Positions 8,074 to 23,000 of a stretch of 34,953 nt of DNA are shown here, one piece after another. The DNA lies in contig CAXNAD020000052.1 of NCBI GenBank assembly GCA_964200185.2, positions 1 to 34,953 of the forward strand. Reading direction: 5' to 3'. A program made the position numbers and the translations under genes. This stretch comes from Choristocarpus tenellus KU-1152 (lineage: Eukaryota > Phaeophyceae). Position 1 is the stretch's first letter. Every line of letters begins with the position of its first letter. A model generated the notes under the pieces. It made no database searches. It was not told where the DNA came from and saw only the letters and a program-made list of their open reading frames with translations.

Positions 8074-11000
8074 CTGTTGACAGGAGAGTATTTGTATACA
8101 GTATTAAATAAGCTTAAATTTCAAAGAAAACCTCCTCTTCTGTCAACCGTAGAGAAACATCAAACAGTGTGAGATCATACTCATTGTTGCTATCGCTGAA
8201 CACAACCTTTTACTCAATCTGTTCACAGGTCAATTGTGTGTAGTGGCTGTCCCAGACCCCCACCTGATTTGTCACCAATTCAAGATCCACAGCACTTGTG
8301 TCTAATAACCGGGAGAGCAGGGAGCAGGCATCTTCTAAGCGCCCATCTCGTACATACCTTGAAAGGATGCAACACATTCAAGATTAAATACTGTTTTGAT
8401 CCATCAGTGCGCACACCGTGCTATCACTGCAGTGGGTACAGGCGTTGTACTGACCTTACACTCTAAACATGGAAAAAAGGGGACTGGAATAATTGACGTG
8501 ACTTCAAACTCTCTTTACATAAAGAATAAGAAGGACATTTCTTGAACCTACACAAATAGTACTTCTAGTTGTCTACACATTATCAAACCCCCAAAACTTT
8601 CCTTGCTTTACATAAACTCATGGAATAGACAGGGCGTATTACTTTACTTGTTTAGCAGTTCAATTTACAAACATGCATCAGTCATTGATCATCAACTTGA
8701 AATCACCCTTTATCAAAGATGCAACAGCAATAGGATTACAGCACACACCAACAGGTCATTCCAGCAAGAATATTTTTATGTTGATGCCCTTGTTTCTACC
8801 TCTGGATCTCACATGTTAAGAAGGATGGTTGGGTTTGCTACACCACATCCAAATGCCTTCCACGGAGCAGGTAGCCTAGAGGTCTCCGCTGGCTTTTCCT
8901 CCCCTTCTAAACCCCACGAGGTCATTCCTAAACAGCCTTGCTTCTGACCAATAAACGAGTCCTCTAGCCAATCAGGAAGCTGCTCCAGAGGCACAGGCCA
9001 TAGTAGGAAAGACAAAAAGAAGAAAAGATTAATTTGAAGTTACTATTGATCTAAAGGGTTGAAACAATTATTTTTTATGAAAAGACATCAAAGTGTTTAC
9101 AAGCGCAACGGCCCGCCACCCGTGAAAGACGAGGGCTAACGAGTGCTTTTGCTCGAGGTTGAGGACAGATATGTTCTCATTTTTCTGTGCACATCTGATA
9201 TTGGGACTTGCCGTGGGGGGTAGAACCAGCCAGTCTCACAGTATAACGTGCATGTGTATCATCAAAGTGTTTCATTTGTCAGACTAACACCCATCTATGC
9301 TATCAACCAATCAATTCTATGAGAAAGGACACACTTCATGCTGGATCAGAATCAACTGGACACCCTCTGGCTTGGCGGGGTCAGCTCTTTCAAGTCTAAC
9401 CATGGTCGGTCTTGCATGGGGAAAGAAGACTTCCTCATCACTTCCAGCTCAGTATTTTACCAGTCTTAAAACAAGCAAATCCCATACCTATTACAAACTA
9501 AGACCAAATAAAACAAAACCATACTAGGTTAACATAATCCAGATATAATGCAAAAATGTTTAACATTGCATGAAAATGGTCCCAACCCTCTTATGGAGAG
9601 GCACGTTTATATCATCGACATGTTGTGTGGAAATCTACGATATTTTGGGTTGTTGCACGACAACCTTAACAGCAATAGTGCAGCCACCTCATTCGAATAG
9701 AATCATGTTTATACTAATTGTAGCATGTGTACCTTCATAGATGGGGCAAGCTTCATCAACTCTCCAGCAGCAGTGGAATGGTATGAAAAGTTGTTCTGAG
9801 GTCCATCAAAACTTTCAACAATTGGCAACGGCAAAGGGCAGAATGCGAGCAAATAAGGGTTAGGGGTTATCTGCAAAAAGCCAAATAACTATTTCCACAT
9901 AGTTGGGACATTCATAATTTGAAGAAACCTACAGCATACATCTAATCAAACCCAGACAACACTCAAGAATACCTAAACTTAGAAAAACCGAAATATTTAT
10001 ATTAAAAATAATATCTCTTCGGCATGGACAGGTCTCCTTCAAAGGAATATTCCCACTCGAAATAGCATCCTGTTGAAATTACAGTTGTTGACATGAACAT
10101 TGATAAAACTATATATTTTTCAAGAAAAAAAATTGTCTGTAATGTTGTACCACATAAAACCCAGGTCTGTTTGAGTCACCCATAATGAAATTCTCATTTC
10201 AAAAAAAAAAAACTATGCCCCCTATGAGGCATCTACACATATACGGGCATCCTTGGCACCTGTACAACAGTCTTTGCAATACAAGCCACAAAGATACAGA
10301 GTGCCCATCCAATGCATCAGGACGACCTGGTACACATGGTTTCTCTCCATGTGGACCCCTTACCAAAGGAGGAAGACATGCTCTGTTGTCACAGGCAAGG
10401 TCACCCTGATAAACAATTCAATAATGAGTTCATCACATACCGACAGGGGAGGGGGTAGATGAGTTACTAGTTGACAAAAAAGAATGGGCAAGGTGAATTA
10501 CAGTAAAATTGGGGATATGAAGTGTCAACATATGAAGTTCGACTCTTCTAGGCACAAAAAATAACAGTACTGTGCAGTGCAACTTGTTTAGGACAAAATT
10601 GTTGAAAGAGTGTTAGGGTTAGGGTTGTTCTTCACCTCATGCATTCGATTTATGCCTAGTATAATACAAAATCTTACAAAATCTGCCTTCTAGGATAGGA
10701 TGTACAACTGTAGGAAAGGAATCAACTGCATCCTACTACCATACTAAAAAAATACACGGCAGGTACTTGACACAGTTATGGGCCACAAATTTTACACCTA
10801 TTTCGGGTGAGAGATCGTAGTTGATGTGGTGCAACATAACTATTTGGGGGGTTACAACTGCTCAACTTTCATATTGATACAGACCAAAAACAAAACAAAA
10901 ACAGCACAACTAAGCAGTACTCTTTGGACAAGCAACTACCTAAAAACCAAGGCACCACTTCTTTTTTTCTTTATAACAAGAGGTAAGTTATACATGTACA

Positions 11001-14000
11001 CAATATACAGGCGAGACAACAAGCTGATCAAACAATCTACACAACAGGCAACATACCTGAACACAGGCTTGTGCAAGGAGTTGAACAATACGGTCCATTT
11101 TGACCTGGAGAACCAAAGGCTAACATTGAAAAAAAACGTTAAGAGTGTGCACGAGCAGAAACACAATAAAATTGCAGCATGTGGAAAAAGAGTTAAATTT
11201 GACTCATACGGTAAAATATCTATCGACAGGAGTAAGAAGTAGACAAGGTCGAGATATGAAACATCAAAAGCGAGCTAGAGGTAACTAACTCCATACTCCT
11301 CTCTCAAACAGTCTCCTACGCTCACTTAAATAATACAGGCAGAGAAAAAAAACAAAGCCCACATCACAACAACACAACATCAACCTATATCCCTACCTGT
11401 GCACTCCAAGCCTCCAAGGCTAGATCAACTGCCTCCTCAAATCTCCCCTCCCTCGATAAGCTTTCGATGACATCTCCTTCTGACAATCGAAGAGCCTCTA
11501 CTTCACCTATGCTGGGACCCTCACTTCCATCGCCAGCAGGCTGTCCTGACACAGCCCAACGACCCACACCACTAAACTCCCCTCCCCCTCCCCTTGACCT
11601 CCGCCCCACAGCCTTCCTGCCTAGCTTCTCACTGGGATATAATCTTATTGCCCTTTCCCCAGCCTGAGCCTCCACCTCCACCTTTCGCCGTTCTCGAGCT
11701 GTCTCTGCAAGCAATATCCTAGCACGAGCAAATCCAACATCTCTACTTAGAGTCTCCACAGTGTTGAGCCCCACTGGCAGCCCGTCAGGGGAAATACGTC
11801 GACCACCACCACTACCAACACCACAATGACCACCGATCGTCGCATATCCGACGTTTTCACCGTTAGCTGGAGGAAAGAGAGCCACACCTTCTCCTCTCAC
11901 TAGACTCTCTTCCCCTTTACCAAAATCTTGAGCCACGAGTAACGAATTAAGTGCCGCCAGGCGTGCAAGCTGGGCAGGATAAGCTCTGGACAGACCACCT
12001 CCATCCACCACTGAACCTGCAATAGCGCCACTTCTTCCATGATCACTCTCTAGCCTTTCAGATGGAAACATAGGAATGTTCGAATGCCAACAGAAAGCAG
12101 GAAGGTAAGAGGATAGGATGAATGTAAGCCAAACTGGTCTGACGTGACCAGAATTGGGTAAGGAAGAGAAAAACGTTAAAAAAAAATACATATCACTTGT
12201 TGATCCACATTCCTTCTATGCTTCGCATTACTTAACCCTCATGTTGTTCAATTGCCACTTGTTCATGACCAAAAAAAATGTAGGAGCAAAATGAAATTGT
12301 ATCCCAAGTTAGCAACAAATCCTTCCTTCGTCTCTATCCTCATCAGTGTATTCAAGTCAGAAAAATATTTAGGAAGAATAGTCTTGACACCTTGAGGAAT
12401 ATATTACAATTCGGAATTCTTGTCTTCTCACCTCCGAAGAAGACACACTTGCGACCTAGCTGCCTCCACAAAATCATCCCGACTGACGTAGAATGCATGA
12501 AGGCACTGATAGTAGTTCACCTTGATCCCACTGAGCATACAAAAAAACAACAGCAAGGTTGAAGGAACTTGTTTCCCGATATAGCTTATTAAGTTAAATG
12601 CCACAAAAGTCAAATTAGACATCAGATTTTCAGTGGAAGTCATTGGAATGTGAGCAAGAAATTACCCTTACTGGAACAACCACAAAAAATGCAGTGTCAC
12701 ACCGACGAAGTAGGCAAGAGGATCCCATTGAACCTACAAACAATTTGAAATACTGCACAGGTACCGCACAAGCACCAGTACTAGAAGTGTGGGAAAACTC
12801 CTGTACAAAGTTGTGCAAAGCACAACAGGTCACAGAAATTGAAAATGTGTGTGTGGAATGCCTGCATCAAGCATCCAAACACTTCCTGAACATAACAAAA
12901 AATTTGTTCAACTATAAAACAAACACCCTGTTCTCCAAAGAAGAAATTTGTGAATAGCTGCCAGTACACACACCTGCTCTCTCCTCTCCAGGTATTAGCT
13001 TCCGCACGGTGTGCCAACTTCCAAAGAGTTGATTCAACAACCGCACCCCCATCTTCTTGCTCCCCAATCCCAATTGGGCATCTCTCCAGTGGAAGGGCAC
13101 AAAGGTCTTGCAGGTGACCAGAGTCACACATACGTCGAACTAGGGAGGACAGATTCTCCTGTTTCAAGGGCAACAAAGCACAAGTAACATAGAAGCATGT
13201 AGGGAAATGCAGAGGTACTTGTGAACACAACTTTTCACAGTTCACAATTTCAAGGAAAGAGTTATATAAAAAACAAACCAACAGAACACAACAATAATGG
13301 CAGAACACAAAAGAGGAGCAAAGTAGAGGTAGTACTATAGATGATTACAAATTGAGTGGGACCAGTTTAGGGTCACAATTTAAGGATAGATTTTTGGATC
13401 TATCTGTCCGTGACTGGTTCATTGTTATTTTGCAAATAAAAATTTAACAATAATATAAATTGCAGGAATCTTTTGTTAGCACACATATTCACAAACTGTC
13501 CCTTCCTACCTACAGGTAACTCTCCAGGGAACTCAGATCAAGCTCGTACCTTCTGGTAAAGGTACAACAGCCATCCCCACAAAGTGGGGCTCTTGAGAGA
13601 GGGAGAGAGGGAGAGAGGGGGTATCACTATCTTGGTCATAGCTATGTTCTCAATGTTCCTTACATTTATCAACCTTACGGGTATTTCAGCAACACCACTA
13701 CTATTGCCGACCCCGAACAAGCATCTTGAAAAGAAGCACCTCTTAGATCAACAATTGCATGGAAAATTTGGGCCAACAATCCAAGTAATAGCAATTGACA
13801 TGGTGCAAACAACTCTTCACCCCCCAATGCCCTCATATAACTGGCCTCTGAAGTGCCCAGACAAAATCCTCTCCCTGTGATGAACTCTCACCCTGCGATG
13901 TGACGGGTTCGGGTTTTGACAAAGAGCATGAAATGCCTTCAAAAATTCATTGGACTCTGTGGCGTGCACAAAGACCCTTTCACATAGTGATGACTCTCGT

Positions 14001-17000
14001 ACTTCAAAAGCACCGTCCTTCTCGGGATGTTGATTCAATGACCTGAAAAAGGGGCATGTTGCTGTTCTTCAGGATCATGATTACATCACAGCACTCACAG
14101 TATATAGAGGGGCATTCTGTCTACCTACTGTGCAAGGCGTGAGAGAATCGTAGTGCAGCGGCAAAGCTTCCTGCATGCAAGACTCCAGAAAAGTTCAATC
14201 AACCACAATCCGGTCCCTTTCAAAATCATACTGTTGGTCATCATTAAAACCTTTCAACCAAAATGATCCTTGTGGGAGTAAGGAGTACAATGAACCACCT
14301 ATATACAAGAAAAAACAAGAAAGTTAACCAATATATTGCTGATACGATGGATGTATTTCTATTACGTTTTTCTACGTTGCTCATTTGAATTTGAAATACA
14401 TTTAGGCAAGAACATTGAAATGGAATGCGAAACAAACTTGAGAAGATCATGAAAGACATACTCATGAATGTGCCAGCCGACAGGTCATACCATGCACAAC
14501 TCAGGATACTTCAGTACCATCAAGTACTGGAGATAAACAGAGGCAGGGTTGGGTTTATAAACTGACTATAGATAATACCACCCTCAGATTTTCCAAGGTT
14601 AGGTAGAATCTTTGATCTTCGGAACTGATGACACCCCTAGCGAATAGCCTGGAAACATAACATCCTTTTTGGTTGTGTGTGTCTCAACAGACAAGGATTC
14701 TAGGGGCAACGCCTATGCAGTATCCGGTTGTGCTTGGAAAAAAAAAGAAAAAGACTGTACAACAGAAATGCCAGTTTTGGAGTAACCCCAGACACATGAA
14801 AATTGTTACGACAACGTTAAAAAGCTACAAGCAGCAATGGGTGTAAAAAAACACACACACAGTAAAGTATCATCAGTAACTCACATTCCAATGCACCAAC
14901 CCTACCTCGCAGTCTTCAACACACTATGTGCCCTCTCCCCCAATTTCAGGGCTCGTGCGGCGGAGTATCCTCTTTGTCCTTCCACACCATTCAACTCCAT
15001 CCATCCCCCTCCTGCTCTTTCAACTTCCAGTAAAGCTTTCTCAAAGTGTGCTGCTGAAGCCTCTGCTAGGTCTGCATCATCATGGACATCACCTCCTGCC
15101 CTGTCCGTTCCACCCAACCGAGCAGGGTCGGCCCACAAAAACCACTCTGTTGCCTCATCCAGAAGGCGTCCAGCTAGGACTGAATCTCTCCGTGTAGCAG
15201 CTGACAGTGCCGCAGAACAATGACAACTCCCAACAGAGTTCAAAACAAACGCCGAAGGCCCTGTGAGTGAAACAGGCAGCGGAGACCACAGTAATATTCA
15301 AAAGACTATACAGGTGAGAACGGAGTCTTCTTTTACATACATTTGCACCCTTGGGCTGATTAGCAGTAATTCCGCCCCACTACTCCTTTGCAAGCGATGT
15401 CACCAGAAAGTATTCCTGACATAAGAAGCATGTTATGTGAAAGACATGAGAACGCAAAACACACTTAAATCTCCTACCAAGCATAGAACCACAAGTTGGC
15501 AGCCAGGAGAGAGGAAACACGCCAACCATTAACTGTATGGTACAAAATATGGGAAAGGGACATACAACCCTCCAGGCGACTTTTATCAGCTATACAGACT
15601 ACAACTTGCCAGCACAAAGCTGCACATAAAGACTTTCTCTGCCTACAATATTGCCCTTCATCTCTGTACTACCAAACTTGAGGTGATATCAGAATGCAAG
15701 CTGATGACTTACATACTGCTATTCACAAATCTCAAGCAATGCAATCTCACATTCTCTACAGGTTTCACCTGTATGGCCAATGTTGAAACTTCCTTCTCCA
15801 GTTGTAGGCCTCTCAATTGCATGCCCTAGCAGAGGTAAGGCAAGGCTATTCTGTCCGGTCAAGACCAGAAACTCTAGGAGGCTGTGAGTTCGAACATAAT
15901 TTTCCGTGTAGTGTTTCCCAGAATAACCAAATCCCCCATTAAAATATTGATGTCAATCCCAAAATAATGTAAGCAATTGAAAAGATTCCGAGACACAGAT
16001 TGGCAGGAAGGCAGAGTGAGGGAGAACACACAAGGAAAAGAGTGAGTGGGAAAAGGGTAGATATCTCAAGAGTGAACTGATCTTTACATTTAAATGTTAC
16101 TCTCAAGAGGCTGCCGCTCCATGTTTTTGATCGATAACATAAACAAAAGAAAAATATAATTGAAGAGGTTTTGCACAGATAGAGGGAATGAGTGTATTCC
16201 ACCACAAAAATATCACTCCACAAATGTTAAAATACCAAAATGACAAAAAGTTGGAGCACATCTGGGTCACGCAGAAGAATCAGACCCAAAAAAAACCACA
16301 TTGCACCCTCAGACTCACACTCCATCCTGAGAAGCTCCACCAGCTATCCCACGAAGACACAAATGCATCAGTGCAGTAATGTTTAGAGTCCCTTCCCTCT
16401 GACCAACATCTTTCCCGTCAAGGGTCTTGCTCCGTGTCAGCACCAAGCCTTGTAACACTGTGCAACCCGAAGGCAATCCTGCCTCTTGGGGAATTTGCAC
16501 AACACTACCCTCTGACACCTCCATCTCCACCTCTTCTATAGGCAAGCGTCTTCTTCCTTGTGCAAATGATTGGAGAGGATTGGTACCAAGGCGAAGTTTG
16601 CTCGAACCAACAGAGGACGCGATTGAACACCTGTGAGAAACAAATATACCACCCAGTGTACATCAGCAAAAAAGAAGGCAGGCAGGCGGGGGTGTCGATG
16701 GAAGGGATACAGAATTCAGGGTATGAATTTGCTAGCAAAACTCAAGTCTGTTTTATTGTGGTTAATTGTTAATGGGGCTCATCTATCTGTTCTTGTTTTG
16801 CGTCCACAGCAGAAACTCGCAGAGTAGAAATAGAGAATGCAGGAGATCATGAGGGGGTAATCGGGAGCTGAAGAAGGGGTTGCCTTTTCCATGCTACCAC
16901 TAGCCACCCCCACCAACCCCCTTCCTCTTCCATTCTACTGCTATTTGTGCTTCTCTTTGGATTTCAGCGACAGGTTCTAATCATTGCCCACATCTCATTC

Positions 17001-20000
17001 CTCCTTACGTTTTGTGTTGAAGCACAAAATATCTACATCACATGCAGCGTTATGGGCATCCAGTCTTCCAAAACAACATTGCAACCTTACGACCCTGCGA
17101 TAGGTGTGTTATGATCATGTGCTATCCAAAAGATGGAGCTGAATACATGATTGCGGGCATTTTATTTTTAGATGTGAATAGTTTGAAGGCGGTCTATGCA
17201 TTTTACTCTTGATGCAGTAAGGCTGAAAGAACAAGCATGTCAAAATACATCAAGCACATTGAACGATAACTAGGCCATACTTCTCATCACTATTTCTCAC
17301 ACAACAAATTGATATTCAAGAAAACAGGGCAAAAACGCCCACTACTCACCAGTTCATGTACCAAATTGCCAATGAGATCGATGTCCGTCTCAATTCTCTT
17401 GCAAGTGGTGTTTCCAGTCGACCCTAGCAAAACAAAAAACATAAAAGTGAAGATTGGACAAGAGGGATAAATTAAATCCAAGAGGAAAATCAATCCTACA
17501 CATTTCTACATAAAAAAAGTGTGGATCAGGATGCAAACCAGGGATGGGCATCGATTTTCTTTGATAACTACCAATTCAATTACCCCTTCAACAGTAACAT
17601 ACACAAGTAAAATCTCCCAAGGTACGGACTGGCCGCACATACAAGTAACCATTGGAACTGGAGATATTAAATTTCCTGAGATCATTAAGAAATTGCGATT
17701 GACATATTATCTCACCCGGTCCAGACATCCAAATGCATATTATCTAACAAATGTTGTCAAATCCACTCCAGGGCGACTCATCCCATCAAGTAGATACTAA
17801 ATGAAAGCCGACATCGGTATCCCTCGATCATGTTGGTCAGCGCTGCTAACTTGCAGTACAGCTTGCAAAATGGTGCACATATGCTGGAGTTGGGAATTAC
17901 ACTCTTCAGAGCTTTTTGCCGTTCATCCCCATGTTGACATGATTGTGTTAGCAATTTGTGGCTTAAAGCTTTTTTCATTGCCAGCTCTGAAGTTGACTCA
18001 AAGAGGAGGTACAAGCTCGTTCCTATAATTTGACAAGACAAAAACGTTCACCACCTTACGATAATTACGGTAATTCCTTACCATAAGGTGCTGGTTTCCA
18101 TTCATCATGAAATGGCAATCCCAGCTCTTACCGTTGTATCACCTCAGCTTGATCTGAATCCTTTATTTCTCACTTCTCTCATCATTATGAGGAAGCAAGG
18201 GATTAGATCAAACTGAGGCGGTACAGTCATAATAATGGTGTGATACATTGATAATGGATGGAAACCTCCACATTTTCGCAAGCATGTGCGAAGAAATTTC
18301 AGAAAGCCTTAGCAGAATGCCATGTGAATGTTAAGCGCCTACAAAGAAACTAAAAAAAGTAGAGGGAAAATATACATACAACAATCAAATGCCTGCATTC
18401 TACACATCTAGACTGCTTTGTTGCATATACTAAAATCAAAAGCAAAATCCTACATTATCTCCTGCCACATTAGCAAATCAACATTCTCACCAATGCTTTC
18501 ACCACCAAAGGGAACAAACCTGGTGTTGATGCTGAACATGCTGGTGAAGAAGAAGTTGCAGCAGGATCGCTGTATTCCGCAGCTCCTCATACCTAAAGCA
18601 AGGGAGGAGACGGTACAATGATGTAGTGAAAACTGTCAAACTAAGAGTAACTGCATTGTCCTGTTCATACATTAGAGATACGCCACATCAGTTTAGACAC
18701 CAGAGAGTTGGCTAGTTGAGTGTAGCAAGTAACCCAAGAAACAAAATCCCATACACATGAAGGACTCACTTGCCGTGAGTTCTGAGCAGGTTAACAGGTG
18801 CCCCTAAGTATGTAACAGTCTTGATTTCACACATGAAAACTACAGTGTGGCAAAGAAAGACATTTTTCACACATATATGAAAAATCACCTCTTTCCAAAA
18901 CTATGTATCTAAAACATTACAGTCACCATCAACATTAAAACCCCAGGTCCACAAGAGCTCACCTTCTTCGAAGTGCACGGTTCGCCAGGTCCGCTACTGC
19001 CCCGGCTGCTCGGGCAGACACAGTTCTTAACTCCCCTTCTCTTGTATCTGAGGTTTGACTTGTTGCCATAGAAACGCACTCGTTTTCACCAGGTTTCGGA
19101 CCCTGAGCAATACCCCATCCAAGGCAGAGGTTTCCTGGGTCTAGCCTGCAAGGCAGAGTATCAACAATCAAATGTCGACAAAGGGCAGAGATTGAGTTGT
19201 TAGACACTTGATGGTGCGCACATAGTTGAAAATTACAATAAACGTGTCAAGCACACAGTCCACAAACTTACTTCCAGACACAAGCAAACACACTACAATC
19301 GTGTTTTGGTGTGTACAAATTATCAAACGGTATCAAACGGAGAGTGATTGGCAAGTCTCAGGATTGACAACTTCAGTACCAGTACCACCTAACAAAAAAG
19401 GTGGGTTTTTTAAGAACCTGTGTGTCACACAGGTTTGTATGCCCCTGCAATGCGTGTGTCAGAGGGAAACTACCCCTGTTCCGCTTGTGTGCTAGTGCGT
19501 GGGTTTAATTTTGCACTGCTTTCTGCCCAACTATCGCATAGACAGATGGCTGAGCCACTGTCCGACTATGTCAGGGAGCTTGATACAGCGTGGTGAGATA
19601 CGACCAAATAGGCTCATCCTAAAATAACCTCTTCAACATGACATCCGCTCATATGCACATACTTGATCAGTAATGTGGAAGGTGCTGAGGAAAAAACCAG
19701 TAGGGCAAAAAACTTAAACTGACCCTACCCTGCCCATGTCTTACAGTTCAAGGTATTACATCGATTGCATCACATCTTCGATTTCTCACTTACAGTGTCT
19801 ACTGATACATTCTCCTTAATCACTGAACTAATGGAGTGTGAAGATTGAAGAATGGAAAAAAAGCATGCGTCATGTCCACGTTTCGTACCCTTCAACCAAT
19901 GAGTGCACGGCATCCATGACATCTCCCTCCACAGACAAAAGACGATCCACCTCCTGAGCAAGGAGAAAACCTCCATCACCTCCCCTACGAGCTTCTTCTG

Positions 20001-23000
20001 GTCTTCCTACCCCAAACAGAATCCGGTTCACCATTCCAGAGAGCTGTAATTAGCAATGAAACAGAAAGCAGGAAGCATAAGATAACCATTTACGCATAGA
20101 AGACTACACACTACACAAGGGTGTCAAAAGGATACGATCTCTATTGCATCTACTAGTAGGAAAGGTGGACATGTTTACATTTCCAAACAAAGCTATGACA
20201 AAAAATGAACAATAACAAAACCGCCAAAGCTTTCACTACTGTGGTCATGATGGCATTGATATTTCCCAACAGTGATACTTCCACCATATGGCAGAACTAA
20301 GCTTAAACTTCAGGCATCAATTCACAAGCCTTGAATCCCTTCCTACCATGATGAATAGTGGTGACATTTGAAAGAAAAATTTTCAAAAAAGGGGCTTACA
20401 AGACATAACTAAACAGTGTAAGTTGATACTCTATATAGCCTTACCATTCCTTGCACCCTGCCATCCAGAGTTTCTCCATCACCCCTGAGTCTCCACTGTA
20501 GGCCACCTGCACTCCTTTCCAAAGCCAACTCCACCGCCATGTCAAATGCTTGCAATGCAGAATAGTAAGGCCTGTCATGTGATTGTCGAGGATGTGTCAT
20601 AGTCCCTTGAACATTATCTCCAAGGCCATCAATTCTTTCATCTGATACCAACATAGCTGCCAAGGCAGGTTCCACCATAGACACCAGGGACTGCAAGGCC
20701 CCTGGGACACCTCCCCTTGACAGTGGAGGGGTAGCAGTTGGAAGCAGGAGCCCTGTCCGGCCTCTCCTCACCACCAATGGAGTGCCTTGAAAGGATCACA
20801 TGTTGGCGAAAGTGGCAACAAGGTATAGTTATTATTAAGCTCACAGAATAAAATATAAAACAAGGCATAGCTTGATGGCGACGCACTGTGAGGACAATCT
20901 CCTCACCCCTCTAACCTAGTACAAGATTCTACCTCTAAATACTTAAGAGTTGATGTGTTGTGACTCAGCAACATGTTTGAAACTTACCAGATGCAACATC
21001 ATGACCCTGGGCTAGTCCCATTGGAGCAGCCTCCACCCAAGCATATTCAGTGCACTTGGAAACAAAAGCTTTCCATTTATTGTGTATGGCATTGACGGCC
21101 CTCTTGATCATAACGGAGTAAATATTTGAGAGCAAGAGAATATTATTAGCTCCATGTAACACTTAAATTATCATTATTGCACGTGAAACAACATTCACTG
21201 TGAGGAAAAAACACTAGTTGACTCGGATAACTATTTAACATTTCAATGGTTTCTCTTTGAAATGTTTCTTAAGATCCATCATCATACACAAAATTTTCAC
21301 CAACCTCTGCTGCTGGAGATAAGACAACATCATCCCCTGCCACAGCCAGCTCAATATCCATAAGTAGGCTCTCATTAACTTCACGCATGCCTATCAGCAC
21401 CTGCAGGACCACTCAGACACAAGTCCACGATATTATCAATAGGAAAGAGGTGGATTTAACACAGATTTTCAAACAACTAGGTACATGCACCAGCTCATCT
21501 TTTGAAATGAATTCGTCTTTCTGATAATATGATTAAACCATTCAGATTAACAATGGCTTTATTTAGACAAATGACTTTACACTATTCAGATATCTTCAAC
21601 AAGTAGAACAGGAGGATAGGGCTCATAGCATAGATGACTTGTTTTTGGTGGCTTTGCTCACAGTGGATGCTGCCTTGTTTAATAATCGAGTTGGCGACAA
21701 CCTCACTAACAGATCCACCTTTCATAATCTTTGCCCATCCTTCCAAAGCCTTATTGGCCAAGGTGATGTTTTGTTGAAACAAAAAAACAAATCACAGCAC
21801 TTTGTGAAGGAAAAAATTACCAGTTTACAATTCTCACAAGAAAAAAGCACCCAAGTCATCACATATACTCTTCACATGGCAACTATCACCATCTTGATAA
21901 GCGCATAAGAATGGAACAAGAGTGTCTCACAAATAATCAAACAAACACTGAAGACTATTGGATGCAGTGAGATTGTACTATTCAACCTCGGTGCCTCATT
22001 TTATTTTATCTGCTCAAGTAGTGGACTCAGAATATTTGAGCCCCAATTTTGAGGGGCTTCTCCTCAACGTTGGAGACAACTACGACTCCACTCGGAGAGA
22101 TTCCCATTTTTAGATCGTCACTGCCCACAAATGAGCAGTTGGGCAAAAAGGAAGAGAAATATATACAAGCAAGAGGACAAATTATCTTCTCAACTAGTAG
22201 AAAAAAACTTAAGGCAAATTGGTAATATTCAACTATGTAAGGATCGGATGTGAAGTGAAAGATCAGTTCTCGCAACATTTCCGCATTCGACAGGACAAAC
22301 CTAAGGGATGCATTTGAAGGCATGTACTCAATAGCAGTTCAGTAAGAGTGTGATAGCTGCGTCACTATTTGAAGCGTAATTGAACACAATATTACATCTA
22401 CTTCTAGTCTTCAGCATGGAGGACTTACCCTTTGCTCCAATTCAGTCAAGGAAAGGAGATTTCCTGATACCCTTGTGGCATCATCACTCCTTCTCAGCTG
22501 TACGGTGAATAGAGTACCATCAGGCACAAACAAAAAGGTAACAAGGGACAGAAAAGAAAAAGAAAACATTATTAAACGAAGTAGCAAGTGAAATAAAATT
22601 AAATATCATAGTATTGAAAGAATAGTAAGGATGCACATTATTAAACGCAAAACAATTGAAAAATGCATCATTTGTAAAAAAAAATCTCTCTTTTCCTTTA
22701 TCGGCTTCAAGGCAGACCATCAGTAGTGTGCACATACTGACCACTAGAAAGCAACAAGACACTGGTTCAAACGACATTATAGCACAAACAAATCCACCTT
22801 TTATATATATTCAAGGCTAGCTTTTCTGATTGTGTGTGCATGCCATCAACTCATGAACCATCCCGCTACACACATTGCACTCGGAAAGACATCAATCATA
22901 CCATCTCCACTGCCGCTTGTGTTATCGCCCATCGTCCCATCCTTCCTGAAGACATCACTCTCCGTAAATGGAATGCCTCTATTATGCTCAGTGCCTCGAG

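Noticed and set aside
10609-10626. TTAGGG repeats as a fused telomere.
   Set aside because: Only about two units, and the nearby TAACCC at 9861-9869 is coding in NUP160 exon 30.
15860-15905. tRNA-like GAGTTCGAAC (B-box) sequence.
   Set aside because: The T-stem does not pair and there is no cloverleaf. The similar GGGAATTGAAC near 29095 also fails to fold as a tRNA.
21582-21782. Open minus-strand frame (LANKALEGWAKIMKGGSVSE) with a GTGAGC donor, looking like a NUP160 exon.
   Set aside because: Exons 13 and 14 (around it in coordinates) and exon 12 already chain in phase and match the expected NUP160 order without it; the acceptor is poor.
22027-22323. Open minus-strand frame (SDDLKMGISPSGVVVVSNVE) with a good acceptor.
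   Set aside because: No usable donor follows, and exon 12 joins exon 13 in phase without it.
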